Part shown: positions 50,748 to 61,820 of the stretch, piece after piece
Layout of the letters: the number at the start of each line of letters is the position of its first letter
Numbering within the stretch: position 1 is the stretch's first letter
NCBI GenBank assembly: GCA_024760905.1
Contig: CM045731.1
Location: 49,646,501-49,710,500, forward strand
Source of the DNA: Plotosus lineatus
Taxonomy: Eukaryota; Chordata; Actinopteri; Siluriformes; Plotosidae
Length of the DNA: 64,000 nt
Reading direction: 5' to 3'
Made by a program: the position numbers and the translations under genes
The notes under the pieces: generated by a model
Told to the model about the DNA's origin: nothing
What the model saw: only the letters and a program-made list of their open reading frames with translations
Database searches by the model: none

Positions 50748-51098
50748 CGTCTTCCTTTCGGCTTTTTCCCCTTTTACTCGGGAGTCGCCACAGTGAATCA
50801 TCTGATTCGCACATTTGATTTGGCAGAGGTTTTTAAGTCGGATGCCCTTCCTGTCACAACACTTTTTAGCAAGGGACAGAAACACGCTGACGACTTTGCA
50901 GCCTACTTTTTACGAAAGTCAGCAATGGTTCTTTTACATGCCTCACACCATAGACAGTGACAGACATGGCCCGCCTTTGATAACCCAGTTAGCTGCACTG
51001 GGGGAGACAGTGACAACCTTGTGCAGAGTGGGACTCGAACCCCCAACCTTTGGATCAGCGATCCAGCGCTCTATACCACTAGACCACCACTGCCCACT
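50748..51098 (-). repeat. SINE family S2 copy with RTE-like tail
   Basis: Full minus-strand copy: CTTCCTTTCGGCTTTTTCCC tail at left, GGGACTCGAACCCCCAACC B box, AGACCACCACTGCCCA head at right. Cleanest full-length RTE-tailed copy. Confidence 0.88.
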
Positions 51099-51443
51099 CT
51101 GCTCTCTGTAGTGTCCTCATTATTATTTAATAAAGATCTGATAGTAAAAGGTCTAACAGGCTCTGCTTTCTTGTGTGAATGTGAGCAGGTACATTAATAA
51201 AAGACTAGCTGTTATAGACCTTGATCTGCATTTTTTTTTTTTTTTTTAATATTAAATAAATGTTGATACTTTCTTGTATGACATTGCACCTCAGTCCTGC
51301 TGTGTTAGTGGCCTTCTGTGCTAAAAGGCTAATAATCTATGTCATTTTGAGAACGGTCCCCTTCAATTACAGGGTCTGGTTTTATTCAGGAAGGCAAATG
51401 CCATGCTGTTGCAAACAACTGCATCAGCAACCCCACCGCCACA

Positions 51444-51445
<2 letters not shown>
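51099..51445. other. intergenic, nothing recognised
   Basis: Unique-looking sequence with a T-run at 51232-51247. Confidence 0.45.

Positions 51446-51481
<36 letters not shown>
51446..51481. repeat. (CA)n microsatellite
   Basis: About 17 CA units. Confidence 0.95.
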
Positions 51482-51482
<1 letters not shown>

Positions 51483-51794
51483 TCCCACACACACTCCTTG
51501 AAAGGGTTATTTAACACTTTGCACTTACCTTGCTGGACACTCTTTATAATTTTAGCTAGCATTTTCTGCAACATTAGTTATTAGCAGAACACTTAACGCT
51601 GACTCTTTTCTCAGTGAAACCATTGTGATTGGCTTGGCTTTTGATTGCTATCATTAATCATAAGAAGTGTCCTGATCGCTGCGGTTTCTAAGCTGAAAAC
51701 CGGTATGTCAAATTTTGCCAGCATTACTGGACCTCAAACCATAGTTGGAAACCATGGGCATCTCTTTCTTCACGAGAGAGTGTCTGTCCTCTAT

Positions 51795-52010
51795 AACTCA
51801 AGCGCCTCTCCGCATCGATTCTAGGGGCAATCAAGAATATCTACTTAGTCTAATGTGCAATGCTTTGGACTGTAGGAGGAAACGAGAGTACTCTGAGGAA
51901 ACCCATGCAAGCACTGGAAAAACATGCAAACTCAACTCCACCCCTTTCCAAGCCTGGGAATCAAACCCAGGACCATCTTGCTGTGGAGTGGATGTGCTAA
52001 CCCCTAGTTT
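51795..52010 (-). repeat. SINE family A fragment
   Basis: CTAGGGGCAATCAAGAATAT to GGAGTGGATGTGCTAACCCC. Confidence 0.65.
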
Positions 52011-53904
52011 ATTTTGCAAGTCATGTCTCATTTTAAGTGACCAGAAAAGACTTTCATTTATAGAGGTCAAGGTGTAAAAGATTTTTTTTTTTTTTTTTTT
52101 TTTAAACTTGAACATCAAGTCAGGCTTTTATAAGGGAGCACTTGAGAATTGGGTGTGACCATCTGGAGTGGTTGGTTGAAGAAAGGAAGGATATAAATTG
52201 GCCACAAGTGCATCTTGAAAGAAAGGCACGTGCCAAGCAACAATGCTAGTTTGTCCAAAGAAGCACAAGCAGACTGGAGTTGTTTTAGCACCAGCTGCTG
52301 GAAGCTGAAAGGGTTTTCTACTCTAATGAATAGTCAGCAAGCCTCTGGTAGAGCTTGGGCTTTTATATTTTGTCCATCAAGCCACTGTCCTTTGAACTTG
52401 ATTGGATGCTGCTCTACGAAATCAAGCAATTGTTGATGAACCACCAAGTGGAAACCTTATCGAACTCTGTCAAGGACTCTACTTTTCTGGGTAAACATTT
52501 TCCTGGTGTTCTTGTCAACCTTTTTAAAATATAAAATAATCTGGCGCTGTTATAAACGCCCACATTTTTTTAAATTTGTTTATAAATAGAGATGGTCATT
52601 GTAGTCTAATGGGAAATTCTGTGTCTATTTTAGCTCCTATAACCCATTAACCCAGCATTTTTCTGCTCATACATTTTTAGTAGAGACAATGCAGCATGAA
52701 GTGAGTGAAGTGGCAGCCCAAAATGGCTTTTTGGTTCCTACAGAGATGGTGGATGTGTGTTCTGGCAGCTTTTGATAAATTGAGACTTCTCACCCAGCAA
52801 TGTGACTCTGGAACCAATCTAGGTAAATATAGACCTGTAGTCTGGAGTCTATAGAGAGCCTGGGTTTCTTTGGGGTGGGGGTGTTACATTATATGGTTAT
52901 CTGTGTAACTTTGTATCAAAGGTATTAATGTGCTTTATCACGCATTATGTTGTGATGAGAAAACAGGAACTTGGTCTGAACAGATGAATAACTTGGAGAA
53001 GAGGATTACCTTAGTAACCACTATCATCTGTATTGCTAAGCTCTAAAGGATGTGCTCATTATACACTAATGAGACCCAATATTATCGATTCCTTCAGTGA
53101 GCTCTTATGATTTTGTTTGATGTGCAGCAAGCTCTCAGCTGTGGCATAAAGATTCACCTTTATTCACAACACAACAATAGATATCCGGCTGGAGGGTTTT
53201 AGTGAGTCTTTCCTGAAATATACCTGTTGTATGGAATGGTGAGGTGGGTCATTTTGGACTAAAAATACATTGTGGACTAAAAAAAAGAGAAAATTGGGCA
53301 GCTCAGCGCCACAGCATAGATATCGAAGCAAGTGGGTACTAGTTTTTTCCACCCATATGCTCGTCTCATAGTAATTTCTTTAGTGCGTGGACATAGTAAA
53401 ACGCCCTTGAATTAAACATTTACAACATGGCTGGGGCGTGACCCTTGCATGTCACACAATGTCAAAGGTAATTGTCTCATTTCACAATCCATATGGGTTC
53501 CTGATTATGTTCCAGAGTAATATAATGTGTATCAGGACTTGTCTCAAAGTTATGAGTGCTCAATCACCAAACAGTTTGTGACCTTGCTATGACCTTCAAC
53601 TCTGACCCAGACATTCCTAAAAAAAACGGCTCTGGGACTCAGGCAGGGTACTGTCCCCTACCGAGAAAAAAATCCTTGTGTGGGTATAGTCAGAATTTTA
53701 TACATAAGCAAAGTGACAAGATTATACTATTACATAGTTGATGTATTCACACACATTTTAAAAATGATCTTATGGACAGACAGCTTTTTTTCTATTTTTA
53801 GGATTTTGGAAGATTTTTTTTATTTTTGTCCATGATCATTTAAATGCACTTGTCTGTTTCATTGGCTATGCTCATGACTAATAAAAGTTTTCCAAATGTG
53901 GTGA
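52011..53904. other. intergenic, nothing recognised
   Basis: Nearly 2 kb of unique-looking sequence with a 21-base T-run at 52083. Frames are short and unlike known families. Confidence 0.5.
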
Positions 53905-54186
53905 CATTGGAGCGTAGTGATTAGCATGTCCACCTCACAGTAAGGTGGTCTTGGGTTGAAGTTCCGGGCTCAGTTGTTTCTGTGTGGAGTACCGTATTTT
54001 CTGGACTATAAGCTGCACATTTTTTCATACTTTGGCTGAAGCTGCGACTTGTATGTGAAATTATTACATATAATTCTGTTTGTCATCATAACAAACAATT
54101 TCACATGCGTGTTATTTTTACACTTACAACCACAAAAGGGCACTCTAGGCTTGGGTACCAGTACCTGCTCATCCACCACTGAAGAA

Positions 54187-54480
54187 ATGTCCCCAAAAAG
54201 AAAATCCTATTCTGCAGATTACAAGCTTCAAGTCATGAAAAAATGATAAGAAAAAACAGAACACGGTAACCGAGCAGCAGAAAGAAAGTTTGGCATAAAC
54301 GAGAAACTTGTGAGGAACTGGAGAAAGGAGGAGATTATTATTACTGCAATGAAGAAAACAAAAAAAGCTAATTGCAGGCTAAAAGCTAGATGGCCACAGC
54401 AAGAGGAAGGAGCTCGTACATGGGTGCTTGAGCAATATTCTGAAGAGAGAGGTTTGTCAATAGTGCAGTTGTGTCTCCAC
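54187..54480 (+). pseudogene. pogo-family transposase amino-terminal fragment, broken
   Basis: A frame starting MSPKRKSYSADYKLQVMKK stops at TGA (54244), and continues after a frame change as NRAAERKFGINEKLVRNW, the typical Brinker-like DNA-binding helix-turn-helix of pogo transposases, then LKARWPQQEEGARTWVLEQY, the start of a CENPB-type second domain. The catalytic DDE domain is absent. Confidence 0.7.
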
Positions 54481-55273
54481 GTCCAGGTAGTGAAATTATT
54501 ACACATAATTCTGTTCGTCATAATACTGAACACAATTTTCAATTTTCAGATGTTTATTTTTACACTCACAACTACAAGAGGGCAGAAAAGCAGAGATTGT
54601 GCAATGAAGAACTACTGCAACGAAGAAGAAAAAAAAGCTAATCGCTCAAAAGATAATCGGGGCTAAAAGCTAGATGGTCACAGCAAGAAGAACAAGCTTG
54701 CACATGTGGGTTTGAGCCACGTGCTGCAGGGAGAGGCTTGTCAACAGTGCAGTTGTGTCTTCACAGTTCAGGTAGTTGTCAAGGAGATCAATGTAAATGA
54801 CTTCACAGGAGGGCTTTCTTGGTGTTACTGCTTCATGCAAGGCAACCCCCTCCCTATATCAGAGGGAGGACCACAATGTCACAAAAACTGCCAGCAGATT
54901 TCCAAGCCAAGGGAGACGGTTTTTTTGAGTTTGCGACTTATAGTCCAGTGCGACTTGTATATGCTTTTTTTTTTGTGTGCATTTTTTTGCCCGTGAGGGG
55001 TGGGCACAAGCCAGTGTTCACCCTCACGCCAATCTCAAGCCCGGATAAATGCAGAGGGTTGCGACAGAAAGGGCATCCTGTGTAAAACTTTTGCAAAAAT
55101 TGTTATGTAAATGATAAAAACAAAATTCATACTGGATCGGTCAGGGCCTGGGTTAACAACAACTGCCATCAGTGCTGTTTAACCAATAGGGTGCTGGTGG
55201 AAATTGGACTACTGTTGGTCAAAAAAGGAGACACGGGAGCTGTGTCCGTAGGCAGACAGAGAAGAGGAAAGGC

Positions 55274-55780
55274 ATGAGCCTAGGACTGAGAGTAGGGACT
55301 TTGAATGTTGGAACTATGACAGGAAAATGTAGAGAGCTGGCTGATATGATGCCAAGGAGGAAGGTGGACATACTGTGTGTCCAGGAGAGCAGGTGGAAAG
55401 GTAGCAAGGCTAGAAGCTTAGGAGCAGGGTTTAAGCTGTTTTTTCATGGTGTAGACGGGCAGAGAAATGGTGTAGAAGTCATCTTGAAGGAGGGATTTGT
55501 CAGGTATGTTCTAGAAGTGAAAAGAGTGTCAGACAGAGTGATTAGTCTCAAGTTAGCAATTGAAGGTGTGATGTTCAGTGTTGTTAGTGCTTATGCCCCA
55601 CAGGCAGAATGTGAGCTAGAAGAGAAGGAGAGATTCTGGAGTGAGTTATATGAAGTGATGCAGAGTACCCCCAGAGGTGAAAGAGTGGTCATTGGTGCAG
55701 ACTTCAATGGACATGTTGGTGCAGGCAACAGAGGGGACGAGGAAGTGATGGGCAGGTTTGGTATTCAGGACAGATGTTGA
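55274..55780 (+). pseudogene. LINE APE-type endonuclease domain
   Basis: 168-codon frame. It opens LRVGTLNVGTMTGKCRELAD and carries the endonuclease motifs CVQESRWKG (metal-binding Glu), VVSAYAPQ and VIGADFNGHVG (Asp/Asn pair). It ends in a premature TGA where intact relatives read on; the domain's last block (GRCTQVDYILCRW) is in another frame at 55862. Confidence 0.85.
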
Positions 55781-55848
55781 TCGATTTTGCAAAAAGAATG
55801 GAAATGGATGTGGTGAATACTTTATTCCAGAAGAGATAGGACCATAGG

Positions 55849-56193
55849 GTGAATTATAACAGCGGCGGTAGGTGCACACAGGTAGACTACATCTTGTGTA
55901 GGTGGTATAATTTGAAGGAAGTCCGAGATTGCAAAGTAGTAGTTGGTGAGAGTGTTGCCAAACAGCATAGGATGGTGGTGTGCAGGATGACGCTGATGGT
56001 GAAGAAGGCAAAGGCAGAGCAGAAGACAAAGTGGTGGAAGCTGAAAAAGGAAGAGTGTCGTGTTGTCTTCAAGGAGGAGTTGAAACAAGCTTTGGGTGGT
56101 CAGGAAGTGCTTCCAATGACTGAACAACTACCGCTAATGTCATCAGGGAGACAGGTAGGAGAGTACAGGGTGTGTCATCTGGAAGGAAAGTAG
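55849..56193 (+). pseudogene. LINE endonuclease end and linker, shifted frame
   Basis: Begins with the end of the endonuclease (STQVDYI-like, GESVAKQHRMVVCRM), then a Lys/Glu-rich linker. A stop follows AGVYRVCHLEGK-like residues at 56191. Confidence 0.75.
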
Positions 56194-56271
56194 ATAACGA
56201 GACTTGGTGTTAGAATGAGGAAGTGCAGGAGTGTGTAGAAAGGAAGAGGTTAGCTAAGAAGAAGTGGGACA

Positions 56272-56535
56272 TTGAGAGGACAAAAGAGAGTAAACAGGAG
56301 TACAGGGAGACAGCATAAGGAAAAGGTAGCAGTGTCCAAGGCCAAACAGAGGGCATATGATGACTTGTATGCTAGGTTGGACAGTAAGAAGGGAGAAAAT
56401 GATTTATACAGGTTGGCACAGCAGAAAAATAGAGATGGAAAAGACGTGCAGCAAGTTAGAGTGATTAAAGACAGAGTGGGAAATGTATTGACTGATGACA
56501 GAAGTGTGCTGGGAAGATGGAAAGAGTACTTTTGA
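56272..56535 (+). pseudogene. LINE linker to reverse transcriptase
   Basis: Frame with SKAKQRAYDDLYARLDSKKG and QQVRVIKDRVGNVLTD, ending RWKEYF and a stop. In intact relatives it runs on into FEELMNEEN, here found one frame over at 56540. Confidence 0.75.
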
Positions 56536-57061
56536 AGAGCTGATGAATGAGGAAAATAAGAGAGAAAAAAGCGTAGAAGAGGTGACTTCTGAGGACCAGG
56601 AAGTAGCAAAGATTGGTAAGGGTGAAGTGAGGAGGGCATTGAAGAGGATGAAGAGTGGAAAGGCAGTTGGTCCTGATGACATACCGGTGGAGGTATGGAA
56701 GTGTCTAGTCGAGGTAGCGGTAGATTTTCTGACAAGAACATTTAACAAGGTCTTAGAGAGTGAGCAGATGCCGGAGGAATGGAGGAGAAATGTGCTAGTG
56801 CCTATTTTTAAGAACAAGAGAGACGTGCAAAGTTGTGGCAACTACAGAGGGATAAAGTTGATGAGCCATACGATGAAGTTATGGGAAAGAATAGTGGAAG
56901 CTAGACTAAGGGCAGAGGTCAGCATTTGTGAACAAGTTTGGTTTCATGCCAAGAAAGAGCACCACAGATGCAGTGTTTGCTTTGAGGATGTTAATAGAGA
57001 AGTACAGAGAAGGTCAGAGGGAGTTGCATTGTGCCTTTGTGGATCTGGAGAAAGCATATGA
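56495..57061 (+). pseudogene. LINE reverse transcriptase, fingers part
   Basis: Carries KRMKSGKAVGPDDIPVEVWK, PEEWRRNVLVPIFKNK and NYRGIKLMSHTMKLWERIVE, the motifs ahead of RT motif A. A frameshift near 56930 moves the following motif A into the next frame. Confidence 0.8.
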
Positions 57062-57410
57062 CAGGGTGCCTAGAGAGGAACTGTGGTATTGCATGAGGAA
57101 GTCTGGAGTGGCAGAGAAGTATGTTAGAGTGGTGCAGGACATGTATGAGAGATGTAAGACAGTGGTGAGGTGTGCTGTCGGTGTGAGAGAAGAGTTCAAG
57201 GTGGAGGTGGGATTGCATCAAGGGTCAGCTCTGAGCCCCTTCTTGTTTGTGATGGTGATGGTCAGGCTGACAGACGAGGTGAGACAAGATTCCCCATGGA
57301 CTATGATGTTTGCAGATGACATTGTGATCTGTAGTGAGAGCAGAGAACAAGTGCAGGAAAATCTAGTGGTGGAGGTATGCCTGGAAAGGAGAGGATTGAA
57401 GGTTAGTTAG
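56928..57410 (+). pseudogene. LINE reverse transcriptase, catalytic core
   Basis: Contains FGFMPRKSTTDAVFALRML, motif A HCAFVDLEKAYDRVPREELW, motif B VGLHQGSALSPFLF and motif C MMFADDIVICSES with the catalytic Asp pair. Catalytic residues are present, but the frame ends at TAG after RRGLKVS. Confidence 0.85.
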
Positions 57411-57560
57411 CCTCAGTAGGACAGAATACATGTGTGTTAACGACAAGGACCCAAGAGGAACGGTGAGGTTACAGGGAGCAGAGATAAAGAAGGTGGACGA
57501 TTTTAAGTACTTGGGCTCAACAATCCAGAGCAATGGAGAGTGTGGAAAAGAGGTTGAAGC

Positions 57561-58066
57561 GTGTACAGGCAGGTTGGAATGGCTGGAGTCCAGTGTGATA
57601 TGAAGGTATCAACAAGAATGAAGGGGAAAGTGTACAAGATGGTGATGAGGCCAGTGATGTTGTATGGTTTAGAAACAGTGGCCCTGGGGAAAAGACAGGA
57701 GGCAGAGCTGGAGGTAGCAGAGATGAAAATGTTCACAACGCTGTGTTGAAAAATGTTGAGGTTAGGATAGGATAGAATGAGGAATGAGTACATCAGAGGG
57801 ACAGCCCATGTAAGAGGTTTTGAAGACAAAGTCAGAGAGGCTTGATTGAGATGGTTTGGACATGTACAGAGGAGGGATGCTGAGGTTGGAATTACCAGGA
57901 AGAAGTCCTAGAGGAAGACCAAAGAGAAGATTTATGGATGTGGTGAAGGAAGACATGAGGGTAGTTGGAGTAAGAGTAGAAGATGCAGCGGATCCGGTGA
58001 GATATAGGCAGATCATTTGCTGTGGTGACCCCTGAAGGGAACAGCTGAAGGGACAAGAAGTAGATT
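57561..58066 (+). pseudogene. LINE carboxyl end and 3' end
   Basis: GKVYKMVMRPVMLYGLETVA then breaks; further pieces (VREA, LRWFGHVQRRD) lie in changing frames. The segment from 57677 matches the truncated copy at 5841-6250, and its last 60 bases match the tail of SINE family S2. Confidence 0.8.
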
Positions 58067-58270
58067 ATGCATTTTTTGGCCGTATAGTTCAGAAAATACA
58101 GTATGCATATTGACCTTGTGCTTACATGGGTTCTTCTTCAGCCCAAAGGCTTGCACATAGGCCAATTGGTTTTTCCAACTTGCGGCTGGCTGGCTTTGTT
58201 CGTATGTGGTGGTGGGGGGCCTCCAATTTTTCTGTGACCATAATAGTATTAAACAGTTTGGCAAGTGCAT

Positions 58271-58980
58271 GAGAGCGAGCTTTTTCCAAATGAACCCCTC
58301 CCACACACACACACACACTTAATTTTATCACTTTCACATTGATTTGAAAAAGTGATGTCCTTCTAGCATACATGAATAAGAATTGAATTAATTAATGGCA
58401 GGTAGGAAGCAGTTTGATAAATAATTGAAGAACTGGAAACTATTTACAGTTGACTAACTCAAAGGGGAAGTGGTTAAGTGTAGCAGTCCTGAGATATTCT
58501 TAGATGCATGTTGACGCATACTTTCGGTGAACTGTCTGGTTAAATGTACATCCTAAGAAACATACAGTGTAAGGGTCAGCACCCTTTATCATTTTCAGAT
58601 GATAGCCCTCTATAGAAAGAATTTGTAAGTAAAATTGGACACACTTTTTTTTTTATCTCTTATTTCTCTTCTTTTCTTCAAGCCTTACCTGTACAGGTGA
58701 CCATTCGTTGCTGAGCCAATCCTCTTAAACCCACATCACTGTCTTCATCTTTGAACTGACCAATCCTGTGTTGCCTTACCACAGTGACTAGAATACAAAC
58801 CCTAAAAGTCATTAATGAAACCAGAGTTGTGCTGAACAATGCTAGGGGGTTGTGTTCTTGTTCTTCCCCTGGCCTGGAGGCAGGGAAAGGGAGTCTCTGC
58901 TCGAGCGTGGGAGAGTTCTTTGTCTGCATTGCAGTGTTTTGTTTTTTTTTCTCTCTTCTGAAAATTCAGTGTAAATAAAA
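58271..58980. other. intergenic, nothing recognised
   Basis: Unique-looking sequence; short CA run at 58302-58318. Confidence 0.45.
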
Positions 58981-58984
58981 TCGA

Positions 58985-59260
58985 AAGGAGGCTGGAGCCT
59001 GTCTCGGCCAACACTGGGTGAAGGTGGTGGGGTATACCTGCCAGACCATCACTTGGGAAATCACAAACATTTATACTCGCACTCGGGGGCAATTTGGGAC
59101 AGACAAATTGCCTAATGTGCATGTCTTTGGATTGTTGAGGGAAACCCATGCAAGCACACAGACAATGTCCATACTTCACATAGAAACGCATGAGCTCAGG
59201 ACTCAAACCCAGGGCTTTTTGCTGTGATTTGGATGTGCTAATCCCTACGTGATCGTGCTG
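58985..59260 (-). repeat. SINE family A copy
   Basis: AGGAGGCTGGAGCCTGTCTC at left, TTGGATGTGCTAATCCCTAC at right. Confidence 0.65.
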
Positions 59261-60128
59261 CTCCTAACAATACTTAATCACATGATCCTTGTCATTTGTT
59301 GTTGGTGGTGGTGGTAATTCCTAATAGCTGGCCTGATTACTACACTAAGCTGCAGGTCACATTCTGGCTTCATAAGCTAATGTGCTGCTTTTGTCCGTAC
59401 TGATTAATGGAAGAATGAGCACTTGGTTAAAATTCAAAGCATCTCTGGTGTAAGCTTTTACAGTCCATTACAGCAACAGACGCTCCCCGACTTATGTTTT
59501 TAATTGGTTCCGGACGGCCGAACGCAAGTTGTTACAGTGACGTATGACATATAACGTGTGACGTATGACGCTCATACTGTACTATACATCCATAAATACC
59601 ATTACCGTATCTCATAAAACACCCCTAAATCAATTATTATAAACATAACATTGTAAAATAATATCAAATAATATCAACATTAATTTCAAATAAGTCACGT
59701 ATTTATACCGAGTCACTTTACATGAAGTTTAAAACAGCCAATCACGCTTACAATATGTGAAGCGCTCAATAGCGAAAGTAACGTACTTGCGGTGGGTTAT
59801 TCGGACTTCCGGTCCTTCAAGTGTGCAAGGGTGCCATTGAACTCGTTTAGAACACAGCCTGCACTGATGTGGAGCCAGCAGAGTGGAGCGCTCTTTCCTG
59901 GATTCGGATTTTACTTAATTTTACAACTCTCTTTGCTTAAACTGAGTATGCATGGTAGATTGTGCCGATCTGAGCAAATAAAATTCATCTCTGTATGCGA
60001 CTTGCACCCATGCTAATAGGCTTATGCTTCTGACCAACCATATTTGCTTAGGGTTACAAAAGTCCGCAAAACAGTGTAGACACAAAGATCACAGAGACGT
60101 CTTAACACAAGGGTAACACGCTATATAA

Positions 60129-60130
<2 letters not shown>

Positions 60131-60217
<87 letters not shown>

Positions 60218-60241
60218 ATATACATATATATATATTTATAT

Positions 60242-60288
<47 letters not shown>

Positions 60289-60290
60289 TA
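60131..60290. repeat. (TA)n/(TG)n array
   Basis: Long TA run with a TGTGTGTGTG core, a TATATTTATATA break and ACACACACATATATA: a nearly self-complementary block. Confidence 0.95.
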
Positions 60291-60295
60291 GTGGA

Positions 60296-60600
60296 GCCGG
60301 TGGTGTAGTGGTTAGAGTGTTGGGCTCATGATCGGGAGGTTGTGAGTTCAAATCCCACTGAGACCCTCACTGTGCTAAGACCCCAGGGCAAGGTCTCAAC
60401 CACAAGTGTGCCTCTGTTCACCCAGCAGTATAAATGGGTACCAGTAAAAATATACTGGGAAGGTAGCCTGCGATGGACTAGCGTCCCATCCAGGAGGAGT
60501 TCAACTCCTGATTGCTTCACGCTACGGAAACCGGGGATAAGCACTGGCCTGATGAGCCGCTAGGCTCGGGTGTAAATACCCAAACAGTTAATCAATCCAA
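60296..60600 (+). repeat. tRNA-derived SINE family S1 reference copy
   Basis: A-box-like TGGTGTAGTGG at 60301-60311 and B-box-like GTTCAAATCC at 60346-60355 mark a tRNA-type internal pol III promoter. The body includes CTCTGTTCACCCAGCAGTAT and the hairpin AGGAGTTCAACTCCT; the end is GCTCGGGTGTAAATACCC. Other copies: 29588, 43780, 48697, 63218. Confidence 0.88.
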
Positions 60601-60601
60601 A

Positions 60602-60614
60602 AAATATATATATA

Positions 60615-60671
<57 letters not shown>
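60602..60671. repeat. (TA)n microsatellite
   Basis: About 33 TA units with one TTTA break, at the 3' end of the SINE. Confidence 0.95.
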
Positions 60672-60677
<6 letters not shown>

Positions 60678-60725
60678 AAAAAGTAAAACCGTAAAACGGA
60701 TGAACATAAGTCGGGAGCATCTGTA

Positions 60726-61320
60726 TTACATAAAAGTGCAAGTGTCATGAACACAGAGTAAGTTACTTTTCTGTGCAACGTGTATATCTGTTGGCTTTTG
60801 TGTCAGGAATGCAGAGCGAAAATACGTAGTTGGGCAATGGCCTTCAATGTCTGGTCCTGCTTCGTTATTCCGTCAAAGAAAGAGCAGTCATCTGTTGATT
60901 TTGGACCAAGCCTTGCCTCGGAGAACAATCTGATGTTGAAGCATCTGGTTTGGCCTTTTATGGAAATAACTGATGTCTCTGAGTAGGCCATATGTCTCAC
61001 ACTCATGTCCAGAATGTTTAGACATGCTCTGTTCATATCCAAATGTTTAAAATACAGTGGATTAATTCACTCAATAACAAGCTCTCTAGAAGTTGCTGAG
61101 CAGTTTACATTAGGACAGGCTTAAAAAATTATTTGTTGCTAATATCATGATTGAAAAAAGATTCACCCAGGAGGGAGGATTTTTTTTGTTGTCTGTGCAG
61201 GTCACTCGGGATTCGCAGAGATTTTTTTTTTATTGTATATCATGCTATATTATGTAGGTGATGTTGTAAACACAGTAGAATGAAAGAAATATCTTATATT
61301 TGAAATCAACGTACTGAATC
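60726..61320. other. intergenic, nothing recognised
   Basis: Unique-looking sequence. Confidence 0.45.
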
Positions 61321-61573
61321 TTCTTTTCCTTTCGTCTTTTCCCCTTTTTCAGGGGTCACCACCGCGAATCATCTGATTCGCACATTTTGATTTGGCATAG
61401 GTTTTTACATTGGATGCCCTTCCTGACACAACCCTTTAGCAAGGGATAGAAACACACCGATGGCTTTGCAGCTACTTTTTACGAAAGTCAGCAATGGTTC
61501 TTTTACATGCCTCTCAACACAGACAGTGAGAGACATGGCTGGCCTTTGATAACCCAGTTAGCTCCACTGGGGG
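61321..61573 (-). repeat. SINE family S2, head-truncated, RTE-like tail
   Basis: TTCTTTTCCTTTCGTCTTTT and AGGGGTCACCACCGCGAATC at left; breaks off in the CCAGTTAGCTCCACTGGGGG block. Confidence 0.8.
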
Positions 61574-61779
61574 GGAAATCAACATACTGAATATCAAAGT
61601 TTATTCTTTTAATATTGTAATTAACAGGTATCAAGGTTTCTTCAACATATCAATGCTCCATGCTGTTTTGCTGGCAGTTTATAATTAACTTGTATTTTTT
61701 CGAAAATGTCAGCAAATCTGTTGCTCAATTTGAAACATGTTAATTTATTTATTTGGGACCTTTAATTTTAATGGAGAAC

Positions 61780-61781
61780 TT

Positions 61782-61816
<35 letters not shown>

Positions 61817-61820
61817 TTTT
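61780..61820. repeat. (TTTA)n microsatellite
   Basis: About ten TTTA units. Confidence 0.95.

Larger units (their letters stand above)
54991..58066 (+). mobile_element. RTE-like LINE, near full length, inactivated
   Basis: Inserted in the right end of the pogo-like element. Flanks TGCATTTTTTTG (about 54979-54990) and TGCATTTTTTGG (58068-58079) look like a target duplication. It encodes an APE-type endonuclease followed by reverse transcriptase, then a short 3' end with GTGACCCCTGAAGGGAACAG. At least four frameshifts or stops break the single long frame, so it is not active. The clade is assigned by resemblance to RTE-type fish LINEs whose products are often mislabelled craniofacial development protein 2-like. 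Confidence 0.85.
53992..58101 (+). mobile_element. pogo-like DNA transposon interrupted by a LINE
   Basis: Left end CCGTATTTTCTGGACTATAA, right end on the minus strand CTGTATTTTCTGAACTATAC, with TA target copies at 53990-53991 and 58102-58103. The left part encodes a pogo/Brinker-type helix-turn-helix start (next entry). Part of it is duplicated in tandem: 54350-54490 resembles 54600-54780, both with GCTAAAAGCTAGATGG and GTGCAGTTGTGTCT. Confidence 0.8.
53905..58270 (+). repeat. SINE family A copy split by a 4.1-kb insertion
   Basis: The head part is 53905-53991, ending TTTCTGTGTGGAG then TA. The rest is 58102-58270, resuming TATGCATATTGACCTTGTGC and GGGTTCTTCTTCAGCCCAAA. In intact copies these parts are contiguous. 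The pogo-like element sits between, at a TA. Confidence 0.8.
59471..60723. mobile_element. TA-flanked MITE, family M1 copy 2, enlarged
   Basis: Left end contains CAGACGCTCCCCGACTTATG, right end on the minus strand CAGATGCTCCCGACTTATGT; TA follows at 60724-60725. It shares TATACATCCATAAATAC and CACAAAGATCACAGAGACG blocks with 28936-29527. It is longer because of extra sequence at about 59690-60015, TA arrays and a nested S1 SINE. Confidence 0.7.

Noticed and set aside
56250..56841. 163-aa and 145-aa minus-strand frames
   Set aside because: Antisense shadows of the LINE reverse transcriptase on the plus strand.
60296..60370. tRNA gene from A- and B-box-like motifs here and in the other SINE heads
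   Set aside because: No complete cloverleaf; the motifs belong to tRNA-derived SINE heads present in several copies.
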